DNA from: Jatrophihabitans sp. | GTDB taxonomy: Bacteria; Actinomycetota; Actinomycetes; Mycobacteriales; Jatrophihabitantaceae | Length of the DNA stretch: 64,000 bases | Assembly (NCBI GenBank): GCA_036389035.1 | Contig: DASVQQ010000015.1 | Location: forward strand, 35,835-99,834 | Reading direction: 5' to 3' | Shown: positions 21,772-31,917 of the stretch, piece after piece | Layout of the letters: the number at the start of each line of letters is the position of its first letter | Numbering within the stretch: the first letter of the stretch is position 1 | The notes under the pieces: generated by a model | What the model was told of the DNA's origin: nothing | What the model saw: only the letters and a program-made list of their open reading frames with translations | Database searches by the model: none | Position numbers and translations under genes: made by a program

Positions 21772-24018
21772 GTGAACCCCCTTACCACCAGCGCGTTCGA
21801 CCTTCCCGACCACCTCAGCGCCAAGGCCGACCCACGGCTGATCGCCGGCGACGAGCAGCACTTCGCGGCCATCGCCGAAAGCCTCGAGCAGTCGATCGCC
21901 GACCTGTCCGACCGGCTCGATGCCGCGCGCAAGGCGCCGGGTGGCGCCGGCCAGCAGGCGTTGGACCGGGACCTGGAGATCCACCGGTTGAACGCTCGGC
22001 TGCGCGCCCTGCGTCGCTTCGGCCTGGACCTGTGCCTCGGGCACATGGTCAGCACGGACAACCCCGAGCCGGTGTACATCGGGCGGCTCGGCCTGACCGA
22101 CCCCGCGGGTCACCGGCTGCTGCTCGACTGGCGCTCCGCCGCGGCTGAGCCGTTCTTCGGAGCGACCCATGCCAACCCGGTGGGCCTGGCCAGCCGCCGC
22201 AGGTACCGCTGGACCGGCGGCCGGATCAGCGACTACTGGGACGAGGTGTTCAGCACCGACGGGATGGCCGGAATGGCCGAACACCCCGCGCTGGACGACC
22301 AATCCGCCTTTCTCGCCAGCCTGGGCAGCAGCCGCTCGCCCCGGATGCGTGACGTGCTCGCCACCATCCAGGCCGACCAGGACGCCATCATCCGCGCGGG
22401 ATCCGGCGGCGCGCTCGTCGTCGACGGCGGCCCGGGCACCGGCAAGACCGTCGTGGCCCTGCACCGCTCGGCCTACCTGCTCTACTCCGACCCTCGCCTC
22501 GGCCGCCGCAGCGGTCACTCCACCGGCGGCGTGCTGTTCATCGGCCCGCACCAGCCCTACCTGGACTACGTCGCCGACGTCCTGCCCGGCCTCGGCGAGG
22601 AGGGCGTGCAGACCTGCACCCTGCGCGACCTGGTCGCCGAGGGAGCTGTGGCCGGGATCGAGGCCGACCCGCGGGTGGCCCAGCTGAAGTCGTCGGCGGA
22701 CCTGGTGACGGCGATCGAGACGGCCGTCCGGTTCTACGAGGAGCCGCCCACCAAGCCGATGGCGGTCCAGACGCACTGGTCCGACAGCTGGCTGAGCGCC
22801 GATGAGTGGGCCGAGGCGTTCGAAGCGGCCGAGCCGGGCACCCCGCACAACGAGGCGCGCGAGCAGGTCTTCGAGGAACTGCTCGTGATCCTGATGGACA
22901 AGCACGACGGCGACGCCTCGCCCCACCTGCTGCGCAAGTCGTTGCTGCAGAACGAGGAACTGCTCACCACCTTAAACAGGGCGTGGCCGCTGATCGACGC
23001 GGCTGACCTGGTCGCTGACCTGTGGTCGGTGCCGGCCTACCTGCGCAGGTGCGCTCCGTGGCTCAGCGCCGCCGAGGTTCGATTGCTGCAACGCGAAGAC
23101 GCCCAGGCCTGGACGGAGTCCGACCTGCCGTTGCTGGATGCGGCGCGGCGGCGGCTCGGTGACCCGGAGGCGTCGCGGCGCAAACGCCGGAGCGCCGCGG
23201 CTCTCGCCTCCCAACGGGAGCAGATGACCCGGGTGGTCGATGACCTCATCGCGGCCGATGACTCCGAGTTGCTCCTGATGACCAGCCTGCGCCAGCAGGA
23301 TCTGCGCGACGCCCTGGTCGACGAGGCCGCGCTGCCCGGCGCCGATCCGGACCTGCTCGCCGGCCCGTTCGCGCACATCGTGGTGGACGAGGCTCAGGAA
23401 CTGACTGATGCGCAATGGCAGATGCTGCTGCCGCGCTGCCCGTCCGGCAGCTTCACCGTCGTCGGGGACCGCGCCCAGGCCCGGCACGGGTTTCCCGAGT
23501 CGTGGCAGGAGCGGCTGGCCCGGATCGGACTGGTCCGGATCAGCGTGGCCACCCTGAACATCAACTACCGGACGCCGAAAGAGATCATGGCCGAGGCCGA
23601 GCCGGTCATCCGGGCCGTGCTCCCGGACGCGAACGTGCCGACCTCCATCCGCGGCGCCGGCGTCCCCGTGCGGCGCGGATCGGTTTCGGAGCTGAGCGTG
23701 ATCCTCGACAGCTGGCTCGCCGAGCATGGTGAAGGAACAGCGTGCGTCGTAAGCACATCCTCGATCGAGGATCCCGCCTTGCGAGCAGCCTTGGAAGGCA
23801 AGCCGCGGGTCCGGTCGCTGACCCCGGAGCTGGTCAAGGGGCTGGAGTTCGATCTGGTGGTGCTCATCGACCGGGCGGCCTCAGGCACCGGGACATCAGG
23901 CGCGGAGGCATCAGGCGCGGAGACGTCAGGCGGCGCCGGTGCCATCGAAGCAGCCGTCGACCGCTACGTGGCGATGACCCGGGCGACCCAGCGACTCGTC
24001 CTCCTCACCAGCCCCTGA
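21772..24018 (+). CDS. helR: HelR/HelD-like RNA-polymerase helicase
   Basis: A 748-residue UvrD/Rep-type (SF1) ATPase. Walker A is GGPGTGKT near residue 220, Walker B HIVVDEAQELTDAQW near 540, then VVGDRAQARHG, a Q/R-rich NINYRTPKEI and a C-terminal YVAMTRATQRLVLLTS. An N-terminal coiled-coil segment of about 70 residues fits HelD, which reaches into the RNA polymerase channels. HelR proteins displace rifamycins and recycle stalled polymerase. The RAE in the promoter supports HelR rather than generic HelD. A Gly/Ala/Ser repeat (TSGAEASGAETSGG) lies near the C-terminus. GTG 21772 has GGAG upstream. Confidence 0.88.
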   Translation: MNPLTTSAFDLPDHLSAKADPRLIAGDEQHFAAIAESLEQSIADLSDRLDAARKAPGGAGQQALDRDLEIHRLNARLRALRRFGLDLCLGHMVSTDNPEPVYIGRLGLTDPAGHRLLLDWRSAAAEPFFGATHANPVGLASRRRYRWTGGRISDYWDEVFSTDGMAGMAEHPALDDQSAFLASLGSSRSPRMRDVLATIQADQDAIIRAGSGGALVVDGGPGTGKTVVALHRSAYLLYSDPRLGRRSGHSTGGVLFIGPHQPYLDYVADVLPGLGEEGVQTCTLRDLVAEGAVAGIEADPRVAQLKSSADLVTAIETAVRFYEEPPTKPMAVQTHWSDSWLSADEWAEAFEAAEPGTPHNEAREQVFEELLVILMDKHDGDASPHLLRKSLLQNEELLTTLNRAWPLIDAADLVADLWSVPAYLRRCAPWLSAAEVRLLQREDAQAWTESDLPLLDAARRRLGDPEASRRKRRSAAALASQREQMTRVVDDLIAADDSELLLMTSLRQQDLRDALVDEAALPGADPDLLAGPFAHIVVDEAQELTDAQWQMLLPRCPSGSFTVVGDRAQARHGFPESWQERLARIGLVRISVATLNINYRTPKEIMAEAEPVIRAVLPDANVPTSIRGAGVPVRRGSVSELSVILDSWLAEHGEGTACVVSTSSIEDPALRAALEGKPRVRSLTPELVKGLEFDLVVLIDRAASGTGTSGAEASGAETSGGAGAIEAAVDRYVAMTRATQRLVLLTSP

Positions 24019-24051
24019 CCTCGGCCAGGACGGTGATGATCCGACGAGGGC

Positions 24052-24429
24052 TCAAGCCGATTGGTGAAGGTCGACAAGGCCTTCGAGCCCTGCCAGGTCG
24101 TTCGGGTTGCGAGTCCACAGCGTCGCCTGGTGCGCGGCGGCGGTCGCGGCGATGAGCAGATCGGCAGCGCGAGCCTTCGGCTGCCGGCCCGCCAGTGCCG
24201 CCGCCAACCGGCCGTACTCGCGTGCCACGGCGTCATCGACCGGCAGCGCGTCGAAGGTCTTCTCGATGATGCCCAGCCGGCGGAGGCGCTCGGCCCGCAC
24301 CGCCGGCGAGGCCGCGACCAGCACACCGAAGTGAAGCTCGGCCAGCGACACCGCGCAGATGGCGACGTCGGCGTCGATCAGACCAGGATCAGGACCCAGC
24401 AACACGCTGGTGTCCAGCACGACCCTCAT
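24052..24429 (-). CDS. VapC-like PIN-domain toxin
   Basis: A 125-residue PIN-domain protein. The acidic residues are seen in VVLDTSVLLG (first Asp), SLAELHFG (Glu) and ARAADLLIAATAAAHQATLWTRNPNDL (Asp, with Thr/Asn near the end). PIN toxins are Mg-dependent RNases that cut tRNA or rRNA. The ATG at 24429 overlaps the antitoxin stop by 4 bp. Confidence 0.88.
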   Translation of the reverse strand: MRVVLDTSVLLGPDPGLIDADVAICAVSLAELHFGVLVAASPAVRAERLRRLGIIEKTFDALPVDDAVAREYGRLAAALAGRQPKARAADLLIAATAAAHQATLWTRNPNDLAGLEGLVDLHQSA

Positions 24430-24665
24430 CGGGTGAACGGGTCGACCACGCGGTCATCGACCGAATCCCGGTCCCGCGCCCACTCCTGGTCGCCCGGGCC
24501 GCGGAACACCTCGGCGATCTCGGCGCCCCGCCGCCAGCGGTTGCGTCGCACCGGTCCCAACTCGGCCACCTCGCGGCCGGAGACCGTCACCGTGATCGTC
24601 TCACCGGCCTCAGCCTGCCGGACCAGCTCGCTGGCCTGTTGCCGCAGCTCCCGCAAACCCGTCAT
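24426..24665 (-). CDS. VapB-type (Phd/YefM fold) antitoxin
   Basis: A 79-residue protein with the Phd/YefM-type N-terminus GLRELRQQASELVRQAEAGETITVTVSGREVAELGPV. The C-terminal part (RRNRWRRGAEIAEVFRGP...DSVDDRVVDPF) would bind and block the PIN toxin encoded just downstream. ATG 24665 has no Shine-Dalgarno; TAACTT seven bases upstream suggests a leaderless message. An inverted repeat just beyond is a likely autoregulatory site. Confidence 0.82.
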   Translation of the reverse strand: MTGLRELRQQASELVRQAEAGETITVTVSGREVAELGPVRRNRWRRGAEIAEVFRGPGDQEWARDRDSVDDRVVDPFTR

Positions 24666-24675
24666 GCATTTAAGT

Positions 24676-24689
24676 TAGCACAAGTGCTA
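24676..24689. promoter_or_regulatory. Inverted repeat before the VapBC-like operon
   Basis: TAGCAC-AA-GTGCTA has 6-bp arms and a 2-bp spacer. It lies 11 bp before the antitoxin ATG and overlaps the end of the likely -10 region, which suits autorepression. Confidence 0.5.
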
Positions 24690-24762
24690 CGCGCTAGCGG
24701 CTTTAAGACTTGGGCGGCCCACTGCACCGGTCCAAGCCCAGCCGGCTCGTCCCCACGACCAG

Positions 24763-25647
24763 CTAGCTGTAGCTGTCCAGCACCGCCTCCGACAGCCGCG
24801 GCCAGGCCTTGATCGCCCACGGGCCGAAGCCCTTGTCGGCCAGCGCAACCAGGCCCAGCCCGGCCTGCGGGTCGATCCAGAACATGGTGCCGCTGCGGCC
24901 GAAATGGCCATAGGTGGCGGGGGAGTTGCGCGGCGAGGTCCAGTGCGGGTCCTTCAGGCCGCGGATCTCGAAGCCCAGCCCCCAGTCGTTCGGGCGCTGG
25001 CCGCCATAACCGGGTAGCACCCCGAGAATGCCCGGGAACTGGACGGATCGGGCATCGGCCAGGGTGTCGGCGTGCAGCAGGCCGCCGGGGGTCAGCAGCT
25101 CGCCGATTAAAATCTCCAGGTCGGCCACCGAGGCGGTGCACGCGAAGGCCGGTGAGCCTTCCAGCACAGCGGTGCGCATCCGCAGCGGGCTGAACACCGC
25201 CTCGTGCAGGTAGTCGTCGAAGGCGATTCCGGTCGCGTCGGCGACCAGCTCGCCGACCAGGTCGTAGCCGACGTTGGAGTAGATCCGCCGAACCCCGACA
25301 TCGGCGCCCCGGCGGCGACGATCGGGGGCCAGCCCGGAGGCGTGCGCGAGCAGGTGCCGCAGGGTCATCGAACCCAGCTCGGCAGCCAGCTCCTCGCCCA
25401 GCCGATCGGGGGCGTACTCCAGCACCGGACGGTCGAGCTCGATCGCGCCCTCTTCGACCGCGACCAGGGCGGCCAGCGCGGCCAGCGGCTTGGTCACCGA
25501 CGCCAGCGGAAACCGCATCGAGGTGTCGCCGACCTCAGCCAGCACGCCGGCCCGGCTGAGCACCGCCGCCGCGGCGTGCGGCACCGGCCAGTCCAGCACC
25601 TGCCGCAACGGGTCGCTCACCTGTTCGGGCTTGGGCTGTTCAGTCAT
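24763..25647 (-). CDS. Serine hydrolase of the beta-lactamase / penicillin-binding protein fold
   Basis: A 294-residue class C beta-lactamase-like protein. The three active-site motifs are visible: SxxK as SVTK (near residue 51), YxN as YSN (near 122), and HxG as HFGRSG (near 251). No signal peptide is apparent, so it is probably cytoplasmic and an esterase or peptidase rather than a lactamase. Its start overlaps the end of the CofE-NUDIX gene by 4 bp (25644-25647), so it is cotranscribed with F420 genes. A role in F420 metabolism is not known. Confidence 0.85.
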   Translation of the reverse strand: MTEQPKPEQVSDPLRQVLDWPVPHAAAAVLSRAGVLAEVGDTSMRFPLASVTKPLAALAALVAVEEGAIELDRPVLEYAPDRLGEELAAELGSMTLRHLLAHASGLAPDRRRRGADVGVRRIYSNVGYDLVGELVADATGIAFDDYLHEAVFSPLRMRTAVLEGSPAFACTASVADLEILIGELLTPGGLLHADTLADARSVQFPGILGVLPGYGGQRPNDWGLGFEIRGLKDPHWTSPRNSPATYGHFGRSGTMFWIDPQAGLGLVALADKGFGPWAIKAWPRLSEAVLDSYS

Positions 25648-27074
25648 CGGCTCCCACCGCCAGTCCTCGGTTCGCCCGCCACCCGCCGGACAGCCCGGTC
25701 GATGAAGCCCGGCAGCTCCGGTGAGACGTCCGAGGGCAGGTCCCCGACCCCGAACCAGCGCAGGTCGTCGGACTCGGAGCTGATCACCGGCTCGGCGCCG
25801 GCCGGCGCCCGGCCGACGAACTGGACGTCGTAGTGCCGGGTGGGCAGCCCCAGCGCGCAGGTGATCGAGTGCACGTCCAGGTTGACCGGCAGCGGGTCCA
25901 GCACGAGGCCGGCGATGCCGCTCTCCTCAGCCGCCTCGCGGGCCGCGGCGGCCAGCAGTGACTCGTCGGTGTCCTCGATGTGCCCGCCGAGCTGCACCCA
26001 GGCGCCAACCCTCGGGTGCAGGGTGAGCAGCACCCGGCTGGCGTCGGAGTCCAGCAGCAACGTGCTGGCCGTGATGTGACCGGGGACGCAGGCCAGCCGG
26101 GTGGCGTCCGGACGGGCAGCCAGCAACCCGTAGAAGCCTTCTCGGATCGCGGCCTGGCCGGTGCCGTCGGCCGGGTCCAGCGGCATCGCCGCCAGCGTCG
26201 CCAGCACGTCGGCGTGCAGGGCCGAGACGTCCGGGCGGGGTTGACCATCGCCCGTGGCATCGCCGGCTTCAGCGCCGGCGCCGGCGCCGGCCTGGGCGCG
26301 GCCCAGCGCGAGCGCCTCGGCGGTGCCCATTCCGAACAGGTCGTCCGAGGCGCGGCGGATCAGCGAGGCCGAGCCGCGGCCGTCGTCGGGATAGTCGGAG
26401 TGGGCCAGCCCGCGCACCACCGCGACCGGGATGTCGGACAGCTTGCCCTTCACCAGGTCCGCGGCCGCGGCCAGCTCATCGGCCACCGCGACCTCGGTGA
26501 CCTCGAGCAGGTTGCCGTGCCGGTCCCGCTCGCCGCGCTGGTCCCGGACGGCGCTCAGCCCCGCCACCCCGATCGCCACGTCGGTGATGCCGTGGCGCCA
26601 CGGCCGGCCCATCGAGTCGGAGATGATCACCGCGACCCGCAGCCCGGCGCGTTCGGCCAGGGTGTCGCGCAGCCGGCGGGCCGAGGCGTCCGGGTCCAGC
26701 GGCAGCAGCGCCAGCTCGCCGCCGGCCAGGTTCGAGGCGTCGACGCCGGCCGCGGCCATCACCAGGCCGTGCCGGGTCTCGACGATCCGCAGCGGCCCCC
26801 GGCGGGCGATCACCCGCACCGTCTCGTCCGCGATCGCCTGCTGCCGCGCCACCTCGCGCTCGGCCGGATCTCCGGAGGTGCTGATCAACCGGCCCTCGAC
26901 CTTGGACACCACCTTCGACGTCACCACCAGGATGTCGCCGTCGGCCAGCCACGGCGCGCACCGCATGATCTCGGCGGCCAGATCGTCGCCCGGGCGTAGC
27001 TCCGGCATCCCCCGTACCGCGAGCAGCTCGACGCCCGGCCCAGCGCTCACCGGCCCGCCATGCGCAGCGCTCAC
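25644..27074 (-). CDS. fbiB: FbiB: F420-0:L-glutamate ligase fused to a NUDIX domain
   Basis: A 476-residue fusion. Residues 10-255 are Cof[72 protein letters not shown]. This enzyme adds glutamates to F420-0. Residues about 300-470 are a NUDIX hydrolase with [25 protein letters not shown]. In mycobacterial FbiB the C-terminal domain is instead a nitroreductase that reduces dehydro-F420-0, and it is absent here. The linker is Ala/Gly-rich. GTG 27074 overlaps the fbiA stop (GTGA); GTG 27050 is a second in-frame candidate created by a 24-bp tandem duplication. Confidence 0.88.
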   Translation of the reverse strand: MSAAHGGPVSAGPGVELLAVRGMPELRPGDDLAAEIMRCAPWLADGDILVVTSKVVSKVEGRLISTSGDPAEREVARQQAIADETVRVIARRGPLRIVETRHGLVMAAAGVDASNLAGGELALLPLDPDASARRLRDTLAERAGLRVAVIISDSMGRPWRHGITDVAIGVAGLSAVRDQRGERDRHGNLLEVTEVAVADELAAAADLVKGKLSDIPVAVVRGLAHSDYPDDGRGSASLIRRASDDLFGMGTAEALALGRAQAGAGAGAEAGDATGDGQPRPDVSALHADVLATLAAMPLDPADGTGQAAIREGFYGLLAARPDATRLACVPGHITASTLLLDSDASRVLLTLHPRVGAWVQLGGHIEDTDESLLAAAAREAAEESGIAGLVLDPLPVNLDVHSITCALGLPTRHYDVQFVGRAPAGAEPVISSESDDLRWFGVGDLPSDVSPELPGFIDRAVRRVAGEPRTGGGSR

Positions 27075-27088
27075 CGGCCCGCCATGCT
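27041..27088 (-). repeat. 24-bp tandem duplication at the fbiA-fbiB junction
   Basis: Units 27041-27064 and 27065-27088 match at 23 of 24 positions. Each has GTGAGCGCT on the minus strand, so fbiB has two possible GTG starts, at 27074 (overlapping the fbiA stop) and 27050, 8 codons apart. The duplication stays in frame for fbiB. Confidence 0.85.
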
Positions 27089-28024
27089 CACCGCGTCGGC
27101 GACCATCGCCGCGGTCGCCTCGGGGCTGGTCATCAGCAGGTCCCGGCCCAGCACCGTGAGGCCGGGCAGCTCGGCGGTGTCGCCGGTGTGGACGAGCCAG
27201 CCGTCGAGCACGCCGCCGTCTGACCGGGCGCCGTACAGCCCGGCCACCCCGGCTGCCGAGGTCTGCACGCCCAGCACCGGCAGGCAGGCGTCGGCCATGC
27301 CCCGGACCGGCGCGCCGCCGATGATCGGCGACAGCCCGATGACCTGAGCGGGCCCTGACCGCAGCGCCTGGCCGATGCCCGGCACGTTGAGAATGGTGTT
27401 GATCGAGACCACCGGGTTGGACGGCGCGATCAGCACCAGATCGGCCTGCTCGATGGCCGCCACCACGCCGGCTGCCGGCCGGGCCGACTCCAGGCCGACC
27501 TGGACGAACTCCAACGCCGGAATCCCGGCCCGGTGCCGGACCCACCATTCCTGGAAGTGGATGGCCCGGCGGCTGCCGTGATCAGTGATCACCACATGCG
27601 TCTCGCAACGCTCGTCGGTCATCGGCAACAGCCGGACGCCGGTCTGCCAGCGCTGGCACAGCGCCGCGGTGACGTCGGAGAGCGGGTAGCCGGCGGCCAG
27701 CATCTGGGTGCGGACCAGGTGGGTGGCGATGTCAAGGTCGCCGAGGCTGAACCAGGTCGGCTCGGCGCCGTACTCGGTCAGCTCGTCCATGATCCGCCAG
27801 CTCTCGCCCTCGCGGCCCCAGCCCCGTTCGGCGTCCACCGCGCCGGCCAGGGTGTACATCACGCTGTCGAGGTCGGGGCAGATCCGCAGGCCGTGCATCG
27901 TGACGTCGTCACCGGTGTTGATGATCGCGGTGACCTCGGAGCCGGGCAGCCCGGCGGCGTAGGCCCGGACGCCCTGCAGGAACCGGGCTCCGCCGACTCC
28001 GCCTGCCAACACCGTGATGCGCAC
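27071..28024 (-). CDS. fbiA: FbiA: 2-phospho-L-lactate (phosphoenolpyruvyl) transferase
   Basis: A 317-residue CofD-family enzyme: [19 protein letters not shown] at the N-terminus, [43 protein letters not shown] and [15 protein letters not shown]. It joins the phosphoenolpyruvyl or phospholactyl group of a GDP-activated precursor to FO, giving (dehydro-)F420-0. The length matches the family. It overlaps fbiB by 4 bp and is divergent from a gene region leading to fbiC, so the window carries three of the core F420 genes; cofC/fbiD is not seen. Confidence 0.95.
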   Translation of the reverse strand: MRITVLAGGVGGARFLQGVRAYAAGLPGSEVTAIINTGDDVTMHGLRICPDLDSVMYTLAGAVDAERGWGREGESWRIMDELTEYGAEPTWFSLGDLDIATHLVRTQMLAAGYPLSDVTAALCQRWQTGVRLLPMTDERCETHVVITDHGSRRAIHFQEWWVRHRAGIPALEFVQVGLESARPAAGVVAAIEQADLVLIAPSNPVVSINTILNVPGIGQALRSGPAQVIGLSPIIGGAPVRGMADACLPVLGVQTSAAGVAGLYGARSDGGVLDGWLVHTGDTAELPGLTVLGRDLLMTSPEATAAMVADAVSMAGR

Positions 28025-28137
28025 CGGAGAAACCTAATTCATCAGGAGCCGAACGCACTCGGCGGGAGGCGGCAGGGCGACGGCGGGGGCCGGCTGAGAT
28101 CGGGGCGGGCGAGTCAGCGGGTCGCGGGCGACGCGGG

Positions 28138-28794
28138 TCAGCGGGACGTGAACGGGAGCGTGTTGGCCCGGTGCATCGCCCGGAAGGCCCCCCGCAGCGC
28201 CGCCAGGGTGGCGTCGCCGCCGTGCCCGGCGATCTGCAGGTGAGGCTCCAGCCAGGGCTTGGCCAGCCGCCGGCTGCGCTTAGGACCGGGCCGCACCGAG
28301 CCCGCGCCGTAACCGCCGGCCAGCAGCACCAGCAGCGCCAGGTCCAGGGTCTCCGGAGCCTGCTTGGCCGCCAGCAGCGTGGCGACCTGCTGCTGCTGCA
28401 GCACCGTCGAGGACGGATCGACATCGACCAGCCGGCGGCCCTCCGACCGCCACCGGCCGGCCTCGATCAGGGCGTTGGTGGCGGCCTTGCGGTCGGCGTC
28501 GATGTGGCCGTACCAGCGTCGCCAAGGCGTGGGCCGGCGGCCGGCCACCGCCCGGTGCAGCGCGTCGGTCAGCGGGTTGCCGGTGACGGCCTCGCCGATC
28601 GCCTGCGGGTGGTGCAGCCCGATCAGCCGGCCGGAGCCGGCCAGTTCGGTGAACAGCGCCGCCCGGACGGCGATGCCGACATGGTGCGGGTGGCGCAACC
28701 GGCCACGGGCTGGGTTCAGGGCCAGCCGGCACACTGCCAGGGCCAGTTGCTCGGTGTCGCCGGGCAGCGTGGTCACCGGGACCTGCCCGCACAT
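28138..28794 (-). CDS. GPP34 (GOLPH3/VPS74-like) family protein
   Basis: A 218-residue protein with the helical pattern of bacterial GPP34 proteins: RHPHHVGIAVRAALFTELAGSGRLIG, NPLTDALHRAVAGRRPTPWRRWYGHIDADRKAATNALIEAGRW, and a C-terminal helix LALLVLLAGGYGAG. Eukaryotic GOLPH3 binds phosphoinositides; actinobacterial members are uncharacterised. ATG 28794. The assignment rests on overall pattern, not on a sharp motif. Confidence 0.65.
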   Translation of the reverse strand: MCGQVPVTTLPGDTEQLALAVCRLALNPARGRLRHPHHVGIAVRAALFTELAGSGRLIGLHHPQAIGEAVTGNPLTDALHRAVAGRRPTPWRRWYGHIDADRKAATNALIEAGRWRSEGRRLVDVDPSSTVLQQQQVATLLAAKQAPETLDLALLVLLAGGYGAGSVRPGPKRSRRLAKPWLEPHLQIAGHGGDATLAALRGAFRAMHRANTLPFTSR

Positions 28795-28906
28795 CTGGAC
28801 GTCACTGGCACGATGGCCAGCTTAGGCGCGCCCGGCGACTTTCGGCGGGCTGCCCGCGCACCGCACCTGGCGAACGCCGCTGGCCCTGGTGGCTAGGCTC
28901 AAAGGC

Positions 28907-31423
28907 GTGAGCCAGCAGCAGCCGTCCGAGTCGGCCATCCGCCGGGCGCTTCGGCGAGCCCGCGACGGCGCCGCGCTGGATGCCGTCGAAGCGGCGGTGC
29001 TGATGTCGGTGCGCGGCAGCCAGCTGAGCGAGCTGATGGCGATCGCCGCCGGAGTGCGCGACGCCGGCCTGGTCGCCGCCGGGCGCCCCGGCGTGATCAC
29101 CTACTCGCGCAAGGTCTTCATCCCGCTGACCCGGCTGTGCCGGGACCGCTGCCACTACTGCACCTTCGCCACCGTGCCGCACCGGCTGCCGGCCGCCTAC
29201 CTCGAGATCGAGGAGGTGCTGGCGATCGCCGAGCAGGGCGCGGCGCTGGGCTGCAAGGAGGCGCTGTTCACCCTGGGCGACCGGCCCGAGGACCGCTGGC
29301 CACAGGCCCGCGAATGGCTGGGCGAGCGGGGCTATGACTCCACGCTGGACTACGTCCGGGCGGCGGCGATCGCGGTGCTCGAGCGCACCGGGCTGCTGCC
29401 GCACCTCAATCCGGGGGTGCTGAGCTGGGACGAGCTGCAGCGGCTCAAGCCGGTGGCGCCGAGCATGGGGATGATGCTGGAGACCACCGCCCGGCGGCTG
29501 TTCACCGAGCCCGGCGCGCCGCACTTCGGCAGCCCTGACAAGGACCCCGAGGTGCGGCTGCGGGTGCTGACCGACGCCGGCCGGCTCAACGTGGCCTTCA
29601 CCACCGGCATCCTGGTGGGCATCGGCGAGACCCGGCAGGAACGGGCCGAGTCGCTGTTCGCGATCCGGTCCAGCGCCCGGGAGTTCGGCGCGATCCAAGA
29701 GGTGATCGTGCAGAACTTCCGCGCCAAGGACGACACCGCGATGCGCAAAGACCCCGACCTCGACCTCGACGAGTACCTGGCCACCCTGGCGGTGTCGCGG
29801 CTGGTGCTCGGGCCGAAGCTCCGGGTGCAGGCCCCGCCGAACCTGGTCGACCTGACCGAGTGCCTGCTGCTGCTCGACGCCGGGGTGGACGACTTCGGCG
29901 GCGTCTCGCCGCTCACCCCCGACCATGTCAATCCGGAACGGCCGTGGCCCGAGCTGGACAAGCTCACCGACCTGCTGGCCGGGCGTGGCTTCGCGCTCAC
30001 CGAGCGGCTGACCGCGCAGCCGTCCTACGTGCTGGCCGAGGCGCCGTGGCTGGATCCCCGGGTGCTGCCGCACGTCCGGGCGCTGGCCGACCCGGCCACC
30101 GGACTGGCCCGGACCCGGCCGGACGGCGGCGTGCTGAGCCCGACCGGCCTGCCCTGGCAGGAGCCGGACTCGGCCTGGGAGTCCAGCGGCCGGGTGGACC
30201 TGCACGCCGCGGTCGACACCGACGGCCGCAGCAGCGACCGGCGCAGTGACTTCAGCGAGGTCTACGGCGACTGGAACGCCCTGCGCGACCGGGTCTTCTC
30301 ACCCGGATCGAGCGCGCTGGACTCCGAGGTGGCCCAGGCGCTGCGCGCCGCCGAGCGCGATCCGGCCGGGTTGTCCGACGAGCAGGCGCTGACCCTGATG
30401 CAGGCCGACGGGGCCGGGCTGGCGGCGGTCGCCGCGCTGGCCGATGACCTGCGGCGCGACACGGTGGGCGAGTACGTCACCTACGTCGTCAACCGCAATA
30501 TCAACTTCACCAACATCTGTTACACCGGCTGCCGGTTCTGCGCGTTCGCCCAGCGGGCAACCGACGCCGACGCCTACACCCTGTCCACCGCGGAGATCTC
30601 CGACCGGGTGCGCCAGGCGCACGCCGACGGCGCCACCGAGATCTGCATGCAGGGCGGCATCGACCCCAAGCTCCCTGCCAGCGGTTACTTCGAACTGGCC
30701 CGGGCGGTGAAGCGGGCGGTGCCCTCGATGCACCTGCACGCCTTCAGCCCGATGGAGATCGTCAACGGCGCCGCCCGGGCCAACCTGTCGATCGAGGAGT
30801 TCCTGATCGGGGTCCGGGAGGCCGGGGTCGACTCGCTGCCCGGCACCGCGGCCGAGATCCTCGACGACGAGGTGCGCTGGGTGCTCACCAAGGGCAAGCT
30901 GCCCACCTCGGCGTGGGTCGAGGTCATCACCACCGCCCACCGGCTCGGCATCCCCACCACCTCGACGATGATGTTCGGTCACGTCGATCACCCCCGGCAC
31001 TGGGTGGCGCACCTGCGGCTGCTCGGCCGGCTGCAGGACGAGACCGGCGGTTTCACCGAGTTCGTGCCGCTGCCCTTCGTCCACAACCAGTCGCCGATCT
31101 ACCTGGCGGGCCTGGCCCGGGCCGGCGCCTCGCAGCGCGAGGTGAAGGCGGTGCACGCGATGGCGCGGATCATGCTGCACGGCAAGATCGCCAACATCCA
31201 GACCAGCTGGGTCAAGCTCGGTGAGGCCGGCGCGGCCGAGATGCTGCGCGGCGGGGCCAATGACCTGGGTGGGACGTTGATGGAGGAGACCATCTCGCGG
31301 ATGGCCGGTTCCGAGCACGGATCGCGACGTTCGGTCGCCGAACTCGAAGCGGTCGCCGCGCTCGCCGGCCGCCCCGCCAGGCAGCGCAGCACCTCCTACG
31401 GCCGGCTTCCCTCGCCTTCCTAA
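28907..31423 (+). CDS. fbiC: FbiC: 7,8-didemethyl-8-hydroxy-5-deazariboflavin (FO) synthase
   Basis: An 838-residue bifunctional radical-SAM enzyme. The CofG half has its [4Fe-4S] motif as CRDRCHYC near residue 78; the CofH half has CYTGCRFC near 538. CofH joins a tyrosine-derived radical to the ribityl-uracil and CofG closes the deazaflavin ring, giving FO. Length and order match actinobacterial FbiC. GTG 28907 is chosen over GTG 28889 because a TAGGCT hexamer (28894-28899) stands seven bases before it, as in leaderless actinobacterial genes. It is divergent from fbiA-fbiB. Confidence 0.93.
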   Translation: MSQQQPSESAIRRALRRARDGAALDAVEAAVLMSVRGSQLSELMAIAAGVRDAGLVAAGRPGVITYSRKVFIPLTRLCRDRCHYCTFATVPHRLPAAYLEIEEVLAIAEQGAALGCKEALFTLGDRPEDRWPQAREWLGERGYDSTLDYVRAAAIAVLERTGLLPHLNPGVLSWDELQRLKPVAPSMGMMLETTARRLFTEPGAPHFGSPDKDPEVRLRVLTDAGRLNVAFTTGILVGIGETRQERAESLFAIRSSAREFGAIQEVIVQNFRAKDDTAMRKDPDLDLDEYLATLAVSRLVLGPKLRVQAPPNLVDLTECLLLLDAGVDDFGGVSPLTPDHVNPERPWPELDKLTDLLAGRGFALTERLTAQPSYVLAEAPWLDPRVLPHVRALADPATGLARTRPDGGVLSPTGLPWQEPDSAWESSGRVDLHAAVDTDGRSSDRRSDFSEVYGDWNALRDRVFSPGSSALDSEVAQALRAAERDPAGLSDEQALTLMQADGAGLAAVAALADDLRRDTVGEYVTYVVNRNINFTNICYTGCRFCAFAQRATDADAYTLSTAEISDRVRQAHADGATEICMQGGIDPKLPASGYFELARAVKRAVPSMHLHAFSPMEIVNGAARANLSIEEFLIGVREAGVDSLPGTAAEILDDEVRWVLTKGKLPTSAWVEVITTAHRLGIPTTSTMMFGHVDHPRHWVAHLRLLGRLQDETGGFTEFVPLPFVHNQSPIYLAGLARAGASQREVKAVHAMARIMLHGKIANIQTSWVKLGEAGAAEMLRGGANDLGGTLMEETISRMAGSEHGSRRSVAELEAVAALAGRPARQRSTSYGRLPSPS

Positions 31424-31499
31424 AGCTAGCCGAATCGTCCTAAAAGCCGCCCGGTAACGGTTGCGGCGGCATCAATCTGCTCAAGTAGCAGACTTCAGC

Positions 31500-31529
31500 T
31501 TGACTAATGGGTAACGACACGGGTGTAAT
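31500..31529 (+). promoter_or_regulatory. whiB promoter
   Basis: TTGACT (31500-31505) and TGTAAT (31524-31529), spaced by 18 bp, lie about 100 bp before the whiB start. The rest of the 204-bp gap between fbiC and whiB shows nothing else I can name. GTAGGAG before the GTG is a good ribosome site. Confidence 0.55.
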
Positions 31530-31627
31530 TCCAAGTGTGTCGTACGGCTTATGCGCCCATCACGTGAGCCGATACGGACTCTGAGCCCGCAGGCAGGTCC
31601 TTAATCAATCTGTAGTAGGAGAGCACC

Positions 31628-31906
31628 GTGACCGAAACCACGCACCTGGCAGAAGCGGACCTGTCGGACATCTTCGGGCTTCCCGAAGAGCAGAGCTGGC
31701 AGGAGCGCGCCCTGTGCTCCCAGACCGATCCCGAGGCGTTCTTCCCCGAGAAGGGCGGCTCGACCCGAGAGGCCAAGAAGATCTGCGTCGGCTGCGAGGT
31801 GCGGGGCGAATGCCTGGAGTACGCCCTCGAGCACGACGAGCGCTTCGGCATCTGGGGTGGCCTCAGCGAGCGGGAGCGCCGCCGGGTCAAGCGCCGCGCC
31901 AGCTGA
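31628..31906 (+). CDS. whiB2: WhiB-family iron-sulfur transcription factor (WhiB2/WhmD-like)
   Basis: A 92-residue WhiB protein with the four cluster cysteines: ALCSQTDP, then CVGC and EC (KKICVGCEVRGECLEYAL), followed by the turn GIWGG and a basic end RERRRVKRRAS. Its position between fbiC/fbiA and the metallopeptidase-like and DUF3499 genes matches Rv3260c (whiB2), which regulates septation and cell division through the primary sigma factor. GTG 31628 has GGAG nine bases upstream and its own promoter. Confidence 0.93.
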   Translation: MTETTHLAEADLSDIFGLPEEQSWQERALCSQTDPEAFFPEKGGSTREAKKICVGCEVRGECLEYALEHDERFGIWGGLSERERRRVKRRAS

Positions 31907-31917
31907 AACACACCAGC

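Noticed and set aside
24763..25647. Beta-lactamase fold protein considered as an antibiotic resistance gene
   Set aside because: There is no signal peptide, and its overlap with the F420 operon suggests a cytoplasmic hydrolase instead.
28802..30205. Minus-strand open frame opposite fbiC
   Set aside because: The other strand has both radical-SAM motifs of FbiC. The antisense product has no recognisable domain.
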